Assembly: GCA_947486675.1 (NCBI GenBank)
Contig: CANKUF010000033.1
Location: 1 to 7,291 of the forward strand
Length of the DNA stretch: 7,291 bases
From: Acidimicrobiaceae bacterium
Lineage (GTDB): Bacteria > Actinomycetota > Acidimicrobiia > Acidimicrobiales > Ilumatobacteraceae
Direction of reading: 5' to 3'
A model generated the notes under the pieces. That model worked only from the letters and a program-made list of their open reading frames with translations, did not search any database and was not told where the DNA came from. Each line of letters starts with the position of its first letter. Within the stretch, counting starts at the first letter, position 1. A program made the position numbers and the translations under genes. Shown here one piece after another: positions 1 through 6,628 of the stretch.

Positions 1-153
1 GTGACACAACCACAGCGAGTTAACAGTGTCGTTTCCTGCAGCCGAGCGAAGAAACAGCACTCGCTTTCCATCTGGAGAAACAACAATGTTTCGTGGTTCG
101 CCAAGAGTGAGGCGCTGGGTTCGCGCATACTGCCGAGGGAACGTGTCGGTCAT
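1..153 (-). CDS. S9-family (prolyl oligopeptidase/DPP-IV-like) peptidase, N-terminal fragment
   Basis: The 51 N-terminal codons are present; the gene continues beyond the left edge. The ATG at 153-151 overlaps the TGA of the upstream thiolase-like gene (ATGA, 4 bp), so the two are probably co-transcribed and translationally coupled. The translation begins MTDTFPRQYARTQRLTLGEP and continues with NIVVSPDGKRVLFLRS and DTVNSLWLC. The pattern 'RLTLGxPxxxxVSPDGxRVLFLRS' followed by 'LW' is what I recall from the start of the N-terminal beta-propeller in actinobacterial S9 dipeptidyl-aminopeptidase-like proteins. The SPDG turn is typical of WD40/TolB/DPP-IV propeller blades. The alpha/beta-hydrolase domain with the Ser-Asp-His triad would lie outside the window, so peptidase activity cannot be judged here. 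Another propeller protein (TolB-like) is the main alternative. Confidence 0.72.
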   Translation of the reverse strand, partial: MTDTFPRQYARTQRLTLGEPRNIVVSPDGKRVLFLRSAAGNDTVNSLWLCH

Positions 154-1643
154 GCGAGCAATGTTCCCGCATCGTCAAGCCGCACAGGAACACCAACCCA
201 TTCGCGTTCGCACATTTCGGTTGCTAATTGAACGTCATTTGATGTTGCCCATGCGCGTCGCAAGTCGGGAAGGATGACCGAGGCGCAAATGGTTTCGGGG
301 TTTCCATTGCGTCCGTGCATCACGCTGTACGCCTCAAGTTTTGCTGGGCCAACTGCTTCGGCTGCGTTTGCCACTTGGCGCTTTGGCAATGCATCAACTT
401 CGTTCTGAGGAGACGAATGCGCAAAACCGTTTTTCGGTGGCGTTGTTGCGTATGCACCGAATGCATGCTTGGTGGCGTACCCGCCGTTTGCCCACACAAA
501 ACCGTGAGCCTGTGGCTGTTCGCGAACCTTGTGCATGGTGGTGGCAATGGCGTTCATTACATAGTTATTGAAAGGTCCACCTGCGAAGGACAGCCCGCCG
601 GTTGAGGTGAGTTGTTGGTTCAAGCTGACACCAAGTGACTGTGCACCAAGTTGAACTGCCGAAGGGAAGCACGAGTACAAGTCGATGAAGTCATATTCAC
701 TGGTGTGCTTGCCCGTGAGTTGTTGTAACTGTTCGCCACCCAAACGAATTGCTGGAGTATCGGTGAATGACCAGCGATGTGAAATGAAGTTGTGTTCGTA
801 ACAGTCGGTTCCTGCTTGCGGAAACACCCATTTGTCACGCGCAATGCCAAGCGCGGTTGCGCGCTCTACCGAACACAGAACAAGCGCCGCCGACATATCA
901 ACATCGTTGTTTGAATTCATGAGCTTTGTGTACGGGTAGCCAACCATTCGGTTAGTTGGTGAAGCGGTACGAATCTGTTCTGGTGTGTACGACTTTTGCA
1001 GCCATGCATGTGGGTTGTTCTCTGCAACTTTGCTGAACCGCGACCACAGTTCGCTAATCAATTGTTGATGGTCGTGCACCGAACGCTGCGCTGCTGCACG
1101 CAATGCGGTTTCGAACATCGGGTAAATCTGGATAGGCAGTGCAATTTTGAGTGCAAGCTCTGCCTCATGATTCATCACGAGTTCGTCGCCGATAGTCGTT
1201 GGTACTTCGTCGGTTGCGGATTCTGGTGATGCGTTCATCCACTGCGGTTGAACTTCAGATTGCTTAGCCCGCCTACGAGAGCGCGACGCTTCTCCGCCCG
1301 TGAGCACCACCATGTCGATCTCGCCACGAGATATTGCCAACGATGAATAGTTCACGAGTGATTGCGGAAGGTTTCCGCCGTGTGGAGTGAGACCCGTGAC
1401 GCGAACGTCAAGTCCAAGTTGGCGAGCAATGCTGCGCCCTGGGTTCGGCTCGCGATTAGATAATGAACGCAATACATACAGCGCATCAATCGTTCCAAGC
1501 GCAGATACTCCAGCATCAGCAATGGCTGCATGCACTGCTTGTGCCATCAGTTGAGTTGGGCCGAGGGCAACCGAAACATCGTCTTCGTGCTGCGAAATTT
1601 GGGCTTGCCCAACAAGTACGGGGGTGCGTGGGTCGAGCGTCAC
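150..1643 (-). CDS. Thiolase-like protein (TLP1 type, often annotated acetyl-CoA acetyltransferase)
   Basis: The product is about 497 residues from GTG 1643-1641. That start gives MTLDPRTPVLVGQAQ, matching the usual N-terminus of this family; an upstream in-frame TTG at 1673-1671 would add ten residues without support. Neither start has a strong Shine-Dalgarno. The two-lobed thiolase fold is suggested by DPRTPVLVGQ near residue 4, HGGNLPQSLVNYSSLAI near 88, DLYSCFPSAVQLGAQSLGV near 321, GGLSFAGGPFNNY near 349 and WANGGYATKHAFGAY near 384. A C-terminal region of about 80 residues (EAYSVMHGRNGNPE onward) fits the extra domain of thiolase-like protein type 1 (TLP1). The positions that in classical thiolases hold the nucleophilic Cys, the GHP histidine and the second Cys do not show those residues here (GGN, GGP and NGG instead). 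Classical beta-ketothiolase activity is therefore doubtful; CoA-ester binding is an inference. The gene is divergent from rpiB and overlaps the downstream S9 peptidase start by 4 bp. Confidence 0.85.
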   Translation of the reverse strand: MTLDPRTPVLVGQAQISQHEDDVSVALGPTQLMAQAVHAAIADAGVSALGTIDALYVLRSLSNREPNPGRSIARQLGLDVRVTGLTPHGGNLPQSLVNYSSLAISRGEIDMVVLTGGEASRSRRRAKQSEVQPQWMNASPESATDEVPTTIGDELVMNHEAELALKIALPIQIYPMFETALRAAAQRSVHDHQQLISELWSRFSKVAENNPHAWLQKSYTPEQIRTASPTNRMVGYPYTKLMNSNNDVDMSAALVLCSVERATALGIARDKWVFPQAGTDCYEHNFISHRWSFTDTPAIRLGGEQLQQLTGKHTSEYDFIDLYSCFPSAVQLGAQSLGVSLNQQLTSTGGLSFAGGPFNNYVMNAIATTMHKVREQPQAHGFVWANGGYATKHAFGAYATTPPKNGFAHSSPQNEVDALPKRQVANAAEAVGPAKLEAYSVMHGRNGNPETICASVILPDLRRAWATSNDVQLATEMCEREWVGVPVRLDDAGTLLA

Positions 1644-1669
1644 TTCACAAACTCTACTTTTCAATGTTT

Positions 1670-1715
1670 GCAAGCGATCTATTGAGTAATGCCTACGTGA
1701 CCTATGCTCGCTTGC
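1670..1715. repeat. Inverted repeat GCAAGCGA-N30-TCGCTTGC between divergent genes
   Basis: Perfect 8-bp arms lie at 1670-1677 (GCAAGCGA) and 1708-1715 (TCGCTTGC), separated by 30 bases, within the 82-bp gap between the leftward thiolase-like gene and rightward rpiB. The right arm abuts the candidate -10 element for rpiB. A two-site operator bound by a dimeric regulator is possible. The arms are short and chance is not excluded. Confidence 0.35.
1682..1708 (+). promoter_or_regulatory. Weak candidate promoter for the rpiB-glyA-wecA run
   Basis: TTGAGT at 1682-1687 and TATGCT at 1703-1708 resemble -35 and -10 elements with a short 15-base spacer. Transcription would start near 1715, about 11 bases before the rpiB ATG. 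No Shine-Dalgarno precedes that ATG, which fits a very short leader. The call is by eye only. Confidence 0.25.
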
Positions 1716-1725
1716 GGTATCTCAT

Positions 1726-2199
1726 ATGAATTCTTCTCTTACACCCCGCATTATTGCCATTGGTTCTGACCACGCTGGCTTTGAACTGAAGCAGCATCTT
1801 GTGGCTGTGTTGTCGAAGGCTGGCCATACGGTCATCGATCACGGCACAGACTCCACGGAAAGCGTTGACTACCCGCCATTTTGCGCAGCCGCTGCACGCG
1901 ATGTTCGAGACGGAAAAGCAGAATTTGGCATTGTGATGGGTGGAAGCGGTCAGGGCGAACAAATTGCAGCCAACAAAGTGCATGGCGTGCGGGCTGCATT
2001 GTGTAATGACTTGTACTTGGCAGAGATGGCTCGCTCGCATAACGATGCAAACGTGTTGAGCATGGGTGGGCGAGTGGTGAGTTTCGAATTGGCAGAACAA
2101 ATCGTTGAAAAGTTTATGACGACACCTTTTGAAGGTGGTCGTCATGAGCGCAGAGTTGCGCAGTTGACAGAAATTGAACAACAAGAAGGAGAGCGCTAA
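1726..2199 (+). CDS. rpiB: Ribose-5-phosphate isomerase B
   Basis: RpiB interconverts ribose 5-phosphate and ribulose 5-phosphate in the cytoplasmic pentose phosphate pathway. The 157-residue product is full length for the LacAB/RpiB family. Recognisable motifs are [16 protein letters not shown] (residues 9-25), the DYPPF segment (48-52), the active-site loop [13 protein letters not shown] (72-84), RAALCND (89-95), [14 protein letters not shown] (104-117) and a basic GGRHERRV segment near the end. The loop lacks the catalytic Cys of the E. coli type and carries Glu78, matching the Mycobacterium tuberculosis type that uses Glu75 as base. ATG 1726 is the natural start, with no clear Shine-Dalgarno upstream. 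The stop overlaps the glyA start by one base (TAATG), implying translational coupling. An allose-6-phosphate isomerase is a minor alternative, but the glyA context favours RpiB. Confidence 0.95.
   Translation: MNSSLTPRIIAIGSDHAGFELKQHLVAVLSKAGHTVIDHGTDSTESVDYPPFCAAAARDVRDGKAEFGIVMGGSGQGEQIAANKVHGVRAALCNDLYLAEMARSHNDANVLSMGGRVVSFELAEQIVEKFMTTPFEGGRHERRVAQLTEIEQQEGER
2186..2191 (+). promoter_or_regulatory. Ribosome binding site of glyA
   Basis: AAGGAG lies inside the last codons of rpiB, 7 bases before the glyA ATG at 2199. Together with the TAATG overlap it fixes the glyA start. Confidence 0.8.
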
Positions 2200-3455
2200 T
2201 GCCTTGGCCGTCAGAGACTCAGAGAGACACAGAAGTTTTTGGACTTATTGATAAAGAGAATGAGCGACAAATTACTGGTTTGCAATTGATTGCAAGCGAA
2301 AACTTCACGTCGCCAGATGTGATGGAAGCAACCGGATCGGTGCTCACCAACAAGTACGCAGAGGGTTACCCGGGCAAGCGTTATTACGGAGGCAACGCAG
2401 TTGTCGACGAAATTGAAGCAATTGCAATTGACCGTGTGAAGCAATTGTTTGGCGCAGATCACGCCAACGTGCAGCCGCACTCTGGTGCAAGCGCAAACAT
2501 GGCGGTGTATCTCGGACTCATCAAACCTGGCGACACTGTTCTTGGTTTAAGTCTTGACCACGGCGGCCACCTCACGCATGGTTCGCCAGTGAATGCTTCA
2601 GGAATTTTGTACAACTTCCAATCGTTCCGCGTAGGCGCAACAGACGAGCGTTTGGATTTTGATCAAATTCGGGAGCTTGCAATTGAGCACAAACCAAAAA
2701 TGATTGTTGCGGGAACTACTTCGTACCCGCGCAGACTTGAGCCAGAGCCATTCCGCGCAATTGCCGACGAGGTTGGCGCACTGTTGATGTTCGATATTGC
2801 CCACATTGCAGGACTTGTTGCTGGTGGCGCGCATCCGAACCCAGTGCCATACGCCGACGTGGTTACGTTCACCACGCACAAAACTTTGCGTGGTCCACGC
2901 GGTGGTTGCATTTTGACTACCGCTGCACACGCTGCAGCAATTGACAAAGCGGTGTTTCCGGGAAGCCAAGGCGGACCACTTCAGCATGCAGTTGCAGCAA
3001 AGGCTGTTGCGTTTCATGAAGCATTGCAGCCAAGCTTTAAGGACTACGCACAGCAAATTGTGAAGAATGCTTCAGCGCTTGCAGAAGCCCTGTCAAAGCA
3101 GGGTTTCCGACTGGTTTCGGGTGGAACCGACACGCACATGATGGTGGTGGACTTGCAGCCATTCGATGCCGAACTGACAGGCAAAGAATCGCAACTTGTT
3201 CTTGACGAAGCAGGAATCACGTTGAACAAGAACAACATTCCAAATGATCCGCGCAGTCCGTTCGTCACCAGTGGTGTTCGAATTGGAACCCCATCAGTAA
3301 CCACTCAAGGAATGAAAGAGCCAGAGATGGCATTGATCGCTGAATACATAGCAACCACATTGCGCAATCGCGCTAACCCAACTGCTGTTGCAGAGGTTCG
3401 CGCCAAAGTTGCTGCGTTGTGCGCCAAGTTCCCTGTGTATGCAAAGCGTGCGTGA
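2199..3455 (+). CDS. glyA: Serine hydroxymethyltransferase
   Basis: This PLP enzyme converts serine and tetrahydrofolate to glycine and 5,10-methylene-tetrahydrofolate, the main cytoplasmic source of one-carbon units. The 418-residue product is full length for bacterial SHMT (about 415-430). Diagnostic features are LIASENF (residues 30-36), [15 protein letters not shown] (51-65), [10 protein letters not shown] (91-100), the DIAHIAGL segment with the PLP-contacting Asp199 and His202, the PLP-lysine motif [14 protein letters not shown] with Lys228, and SGVRIGTP with the substrate-carboxylate Arg361. The C-terminus [12 protein letters not shown] is typical. All key residues are intact. It is preceded by a strong Shine-Dalgarno within rpiB and overlaps the next gene by 4 bp (GTGA). 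rpiB-glyA upstream of the ATP synthase genes is a recurrent Gram-positive arrangement. Confidence 0.98.
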   Translation: MPWPSETQRDTEVFGLIDKENERQITGLQLIASENFTSPDVMEATGSVLTNKYAEGYPGKRYYGGNAVVDEIEAIAIDRVKQLFGADHANVQPHSGASANMAVYLGLIKPGDTVLGLSLDHGGHLTHGSPVNASGILYNFQSFRVGATDERLDFDQIRELAIEHKPKMIVAGTTSYPRRLEPEPFRAIADEVGALLMFDIAHIAGLVAGGAHPNPVPYADVVTFTTHKTLRGPRGGCILTTAAHAAAIDKAVFPGSQGGPLQHAVAAKAVAFHEALQPSFKDYAQQIVKNASALAEALSKQGFRLVSGGTDTHMMVVDLQPFDAELTGKESQLVLDEAGITLNKNNIPNDPRSPFVTSGVRIGTPSVTTQGMKEPEMALIAEYIATTLRNRANPTAVAEVRAKVAALCAKFPVYAKRA

Positions 3456-4570
3456 TTGATCTCACCGGCTACCTGATCGTTGGCCTATGTGCCGCGGTGG
3501 TAACTGCAATCCTTACTCCGCTTGTCGAGCGTTATGCCCGCAAGCGACGATGGATGGCTGAGCCAGACGAACGACGGGCACACCCAGTACCAACTCCAAA
3601 CGTTGGTGGCTTGGCATTTATTGGTGGACTTGTTGCTGCGCTCATCCTTGCGTGGCGAATGGATCGTTTCTCACCAGTAATTTCTGGCAACTCTGAATTG
3701 ATCGGCGTAGTGCTTGCAGCGTGTTTGATTTCCGCGCTTGGGTTCGCCGATGACATTCGAGATTTATCTGCACCAATGAAAGTGACTGGTGTAGTGGTGG
3801 TTGCGTTGTTGTTGGTGTGGTTCGGCGTAACCATGTTTTATTTCCGTGTGCCGTTCCTGGACGTGTTCGTATTGTCTAACGATTGGATTCCACTCTTCAC
3901 TGTGCTGTGGTTATTGGGAATGACTCAAGCGATCAACTTGATTGATGGACTTGATGGACTAGCGACAGGAATTGTTGCGATTGCTGCTGCAACATTTTTT
4001 GTGTACAGCAAACATCTTGCAGATCAAGGTTTGCTCGCACAACCAAACATTGGTCCGCTCATTGCCATCATCACGCTTGGAATTTGTTTGGGGTTCTTGC
4101 CATACAACTTCAACCCTGCGCGAATTTTCATGGGCGATGTTGGTGCGCTGATGCTTGGTCTGCTGATGGCAGTGTCCACCAGCGTTGTTGGAGGCAGAGC
4201 TGACCCACAGTTGCAAGGTGTAAGTGGACAAACGTATTTCTTTATTGCACCACTATTCATTCCGCTACTCATTCTTGGCGTGCCGTTCTTCGACGTATTG
4301 TTTGCCATTCTGCGACGCACGGTCAGCGGGCAAGGGTTTGCCACTGCCGACCGTGGTCACTTGCATCACCGACTGATTGCCCTCGGACATGGGCCTCGTC
4401 GTGCCGTGGTGATTTTGTGGGCCTGGACGGCGTTGCTGTCCACCATTGCTTTGTACCCGGCGCTCATTTCAACCAAGCCCAATTTCTGGCCGCTCATTGT
4501 TGCAGCCGTGCTGTTGGCTGGTTTTACGGTGTTCCACCCTCGTTGGCGCCCTCACGTAGACGCCGAATAG
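3452..4570 (+). CDS. wecA: Polyprenyl-phosphate GlcNAc-1-phosphate transferase (WecA/TagO/Rfe family)
   Basis: This polytopic membrane enzyme moves a UDP-sugar phosphate (UDP-GlcNAc in characterised WecA/TagO/Rfe) onto decaprenyl or undecaprenyl phosphate, starting envelope polysaccharide synthesis. I chose GTG 3452, which overlaps the glyA stop as GTGA and gives [20 protein letters not shown], 372 residues and a membrane-inserting N-terminus. A further-upstream ATG (3419) would extend deep into glyA. No good Shine-Dalgarno is visible, so coupling to glyA is likely. Family motifs are all present: [10 protein letters not shown] (48-57), the Mg-binding FADDIRD with Asp100-Asp101, [12 protein letters not shown] (162-173), [17 protein letters not shown] (220-236, Asp229) and HLHHRL (His303, 305, 306). 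About ten or eleven hydrophobic segments are visible. The last motif and the absence of MraY-specific hallmarks favour WecA-type over MraY. In Mycobacterium, rfe occupies the same place upstream of the atp genes. Confidence 0.9.
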   Translation: MIDLTGYLIVGLCAAVVTAILTPLVERYARKRRWMAEPDERRAHPVPTPNVGGLAFIGGLVAALILAWRMDRFSPVISGNSELIGVVLAACLISALGFADDIRDLSAPMKVTGVVVVALLLVWFGVTMFYFRVPFLDVFVLSNDWIPLFTVLWLLGMTQAINLIDGLDGLATGIVAIAAATFFVYSKHLADQGLLAQPNIGPLIAIITLGICLGFLPYNFNPARIFMGDVGALMLGLLMAVSTSVVGGRADPQLQGVSGQTYFFIAPLFIPLLILGVPFFDVLFAILRRTVSGQGFATADRGHLHHRLIALGHGPRRAVVILWAWTALLSTIALYPALISTKPNFWPLIVAAVLLAGFTVFHPRWRPHVDAE

Positions 4571-4582
4571 GGCACAAGCGCA

Positions 4583-4597
4583 CGACCGGTTTGGTCG
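4583..4597 (+). terminator. Small hairpin after wecA, weak terminator candidate
   Basis: CGACC (4583-4587) and GGTCG (4593-4597) can pair around a 5-base GGTTT loop just after the wecA stop. The stem is only 5 bp and no clear U-tract follows (ATTTGG), so it may attenuate or do nothing. It lies in the 95-base gap 4571-4665, the longest non-coding stretch in the rightward run. Confidence 0.2.
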
Positions 4598-4620
4598 ATT
4601 TGGCGGCCTCAAACTAGTTT
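4591..4620 (+). promoter_or_regulatory. Candidate promoter for the ATP synthase operon
   Basis: TTGGTC (4591-4596) and TAGTTT (4615-4620) could be -35 and -10 elements with an 18-base spacer. TAGTTT is part of the perfect palindrome AAACTAGTTT (4611-4620), and a similar ACTTAGTTT follows at 4624-4632. The position, in the only sizeable gap before atpZ, is right for a separate atp promoter, but the match is loose. Confidence 0.28.
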
Positions 4621-4649
4621 GTACTTAGTTTCACAAGCGGTTCGAGCCT

Positions 4650-4655
4650 GAGGGG
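4650..4655 (+). promoter_or_regulatory. Ribosome binding site supporting the atpZ TTG start
   Basis: GAGGGG lies 10 bases before TTG 4666. The alternative ATG at 4717 has only a poor GGA upstream, so this site slightly favours the TTG start. Confidence 0.4.
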
Positions 4656-4665
4656 CATTTTCTCG

Positions 4666-4965
4666 TTGAAGTTCTTTCCTAAGAAGTTGGTGCCCAAGAA
4701 GGCATTGGAATCTGGCATGACTGACACTCTCGGTCGAGGCCCAGAGATGGCGCTGAGCGTGTTGGTGTTTACCGTCGTTGGACTGATTATTGATTCGCAA
4801 GTAGGAACAATGCCGATCGTGACCATTGCATTGGTCGTGTTTTCAGTTGTTGGCAACTTCATTCGCATGTATTACACGTACGACGGACGCATGAAAACCT
4901 TGGAAGAACAGCGATCGAGTGCTTCGAAAGCTCACCAACGCGACAGGAGCCTCAGTGAAAGCTGA
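4666..4965 (+). CDS. atpZ: AtpZ-like ATP synthase accessory membrane protein
   Basis: The 99-residue product has a basic N-terminus (KFFPKKLVPKK), two closely spaced membrane segments (about residues 29-46 and 49-70), and a charged tail. The core LGRGPEMALSVLVFTVVGL, then IDSQVGTMPIVT and a Gly-containing second helix, fits AtpZ/AtpI-type proteins (two helices joined by a D..xGT.P turn). These are encoded at the head of F-type ATP synthase operons and are linked to c-ring assembly and Mg2+/Ca2+ supply. The start is uncertain: TTG 4666 has GAGGGG upstream; ATG 4717 would give 82 residues with the core intact. The stop TGA (4963-4965) lies inside the next gene, an 11-bp overlap. It is preceded by a 95-base gap, so it is probably the first gene of the atp transcript. 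Confidence 0.72.
   Translation: MKFFPKKLVPKKALESGMTDTLGRGPEMALSVLVFTVVGLIIDSQVGTMPIVTIALVVFSVVGNFIRMYYTYDGRMKTLEEQRSSASKAHQRDRSLSES
4945..4949 (+). promoter_or_regulatory. Ribosome binding site deciding the atpI-like start
   Basis: AGGAG inside the end of atpZ sits 5 bases before GTG 4955. This favours GTG 4955 over the upstream GTG 4919 and the downstream ATG 4994. Confidence 0.65.
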
Positions 4966-5443
4966 CGATCCTCAATACGTCTCGATTCTTTCCATGAACG
5001 ACCAAGGCCCAGCTCCTGAGGCTGCAATTGTGCGCGACATCATTAAGCACGGCTCAATAGTGGCCCCCATCTTGATTGGGCTCAGCGCGGTGTTTTGGGG
5101 AGTGAACGGTGCATGGTCGGGTGCATACGGCGTCGTTTTGGTGCTGGGAAACTTTGCAGTTGCGGCTTGGATGGTGTCCTACACCGCCCGTATTTCATAC
5201 GCCCTCATGATGGGTGCAACGTTGTTTGGTTACATTTTTCGGCTAGCGGTAATCGCCGCAGCCGTATTTTTTGTCCGTAACGCGACGTGGGTTGAACTCG
5301 TGCCATTGTGCATGACTATTGTCATTAGTCACGTTGGGTTGCTCTTCTGGGAAATGCGTTATATTTCTTTGTCGCTTGCTTTCCCCGGACTCAAGCCAAA
5401 ACATGTAGCAAGCCCCACCGTCCAAGATTCAACAAGTAACTAG
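4955..5443 (+). CDS. atpI: AtpI-like membrane protein of the ATP synthase operon (Rv1303-like)
   Basis: From GTG 4955 the product is 162 residues, about the length of M. tuberculosis Rv1303, which sits in the same place between rfe and atpB. Four hydrophobic segments are visible at about residues 35-49, 56-78, 85-108 and 113-135. The second ends in GNFAVAAWMVSYTARIS, with the small-residue/Asn pattern of AtpI. The cytoplasmic N-terminus (KADDPQY onward) and C-terminal tail (LKPKHVASPTVQD) are hydrophilic. The family is weakly conserved, so the assignment rests on topology and place: an 11-bp overlap with atpZ and 19 bases before atpB. AtpI is thought to aid c-ring assembly or stability of F0. 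Having both AtpZ and AtpI matches other operons with the pair. Confidence 0.75.
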   Translation: MKADDPQYVSILSMNDQGPAPEAAIVRDIIKHGSIVAPILIGLSAVFWGVNGAWSGAYGVVLVLGNFAVAAWMVSYTARISYALMMGATLFGYIFRLAVIAAAVFFVRNATWVELVPLCMTIVISHVGLLFWEMRYISLSLAFPGLKPKHVASPTVQDSTSN

Positions 5444-5453
5444 TCGATAAAGC

Positions 5454-5457
5454 AGGA
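5454..5457 (+). promoter_or_regulatory. Ribosome binding site of atpB
   Basis: AGGA within AGCAGGATCACA lies 5 bases before GTG 5463, in the 19-base gap after atpI, supporting the GTG start. Confidence 0.55.
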
Positions 5458-5462
5458 TCACA

Positions 5463-6269
5463 GTGTTCTCAAACCAAATTGCAGTAATTCTTGGTGAAAG
5501 CTCGGGGCGCGGTTTTAGCTTCCCTCCAATCAACACCATTCTTCGTTGGAAAGATGTTGTTCCAGGCATCAACAAAGTTGTCATCATCGCAATCTTGTCT
5601 GCGGTTATTGGAACAACGTTGTTTCTTGTTGCTTCACTAAAAGATGCACGCAAGGCTCCAAAGGGAAGCCGCAACTTGGCCGAGATCATCGTTGAGTTCA
5701 TCGAGAAGAACATCATCATGGAAACCATGGGCAAATCAGGAATGGGTTGGACGCCGTTCTTGCTCACCATGTTTGTGTTCATTTACTTGTGCAACTTGCC
5801 AGGAATTATTCCGTTCATTCAAATGCCGGCAACTGCGCGCATGGGTATTCCTGCATTCATGGCGCTGCTTGTGTGGGTGGTGTTTAACGCAACAGGTATT
5901 AAGCACCAAGGTTTGTTTGGTTATTTCAAGAATGTGTTGTTCCCACCGGGAGTTCCAAAAGCGCTCTACATCTTGGTAACACCAATTGAACTCATCTCAA
6001 CTCTTGTTGTTCGTCCGTTCTCGTTGGCAGTTCGACTTTTCGCCAACATGCTTGCTGGTCACCTTTTGTTGGTCATCTTCGCCTTGCTCACCCAGTCGCT
6101 CATTCAGGCAGAGACGCAGAAGTTCTTCCTCGTACCAATCGGCATTTTGCCATTCGCCCTGCTCATCTTCTTGACGGGCTTTGAGATCTTGGTTGCATTC
6201 CTCCAGGCGTACATCTTCACGGTTCTCACCGCGGTGTACATCGGTGGGGCAACGCACCCGGAGCATTAA
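5463..6269 (+). CDS. atpB: ATP synthase F0 subunit a
   Basis: Subunit a forms the two half-channels that carry ions to and from the c-ring. The product is 268 residues, normal for the family, with several membrane helices (about 38-58, 97-117, 129-145, 165-185, 198-212 and 224-262). The signature PFSLAVRLFANMLAGHLLL contains the essential Arg191 (E. coli Arg210). Nine residues on, His200 replaces E. coli Glu219, while Glu241 in GFEILVAFLQAYIF replaces E. coli His245; this reciprocal swap is a known covariation. Gln248 corresponds to E. coli Gln252. GTG 5463 gives MFSNQIAVILGE and has an AGGA ribosome site; no other start is credible. It lies between atpI and atpE as in other F0 operons. Confidence 0.97.
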   Translation: MFSNQIAVILGESSGRGFSFPPINTILRWKDVVPGINKVVIIAILSAVIGTTLFLVASLKDARKAPKGSRNLAEIIVEFIEKNIIMETMGKSGMGWTPFLLTMFVFIYLCNLPGIIPFIQMPATARMGIPAFMALLVWVVFNATGIKHQGLFGYFKNVLFPPGVPKALYILVTPIELISTLVVRPFSLAVRLFANMLAGHLLLVIFALLTQSLIQAETQKFFLVPIGILPFALLIFLTGFEILVAFLQAYIFTVLTAVYIGGATHPEH

Positions 6270-6624
<355 letters not shown>

Positions 6625-6628
6625 TCCA

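Noticed and set aside
315..605. Several open frames on the + strand within the thiolase-like gene
   Set aside because: They are Cys/Arg/His-rich, resemble no family, and lie opposite a clearly conserved gene.
150..1673. Longer thiolase-like protein from TTG 1673
   Set aside because: The ten added residues do not resemble the family N-terminus and no ribosome site precedes the TTG; GTG 1643 gives the expected MTLDPRTPVLVGQ start.
1702..2184. Open frame of 160 codons on the - strand opposite rpiB
   Set aside because: It is fully antisense to a complete, motif-bearing rpiB and is rich in Cys, His and Phe, as expected for a shadow frame.
2282..2943. GCAATTG occurs seven times within glyA (2282, 2418, 2424, 2441, 2679, 2757, 2937)
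   Set aside because: The copies fall on Ala-Ile (GCA ATT) and Gln-Leu (CAA TTG) codon pairs with strong use of GCA and ATT, so codon preference explains them better than a signal sequence.
3419..4570. Longer WecA-like protein from ATG 3419
   Set aside because: It would overlap glyA by 37 bases and add a Cys-rich non-membrane segment; GTG 3452 with a GTGA overlap is the normal coupled arrangement.
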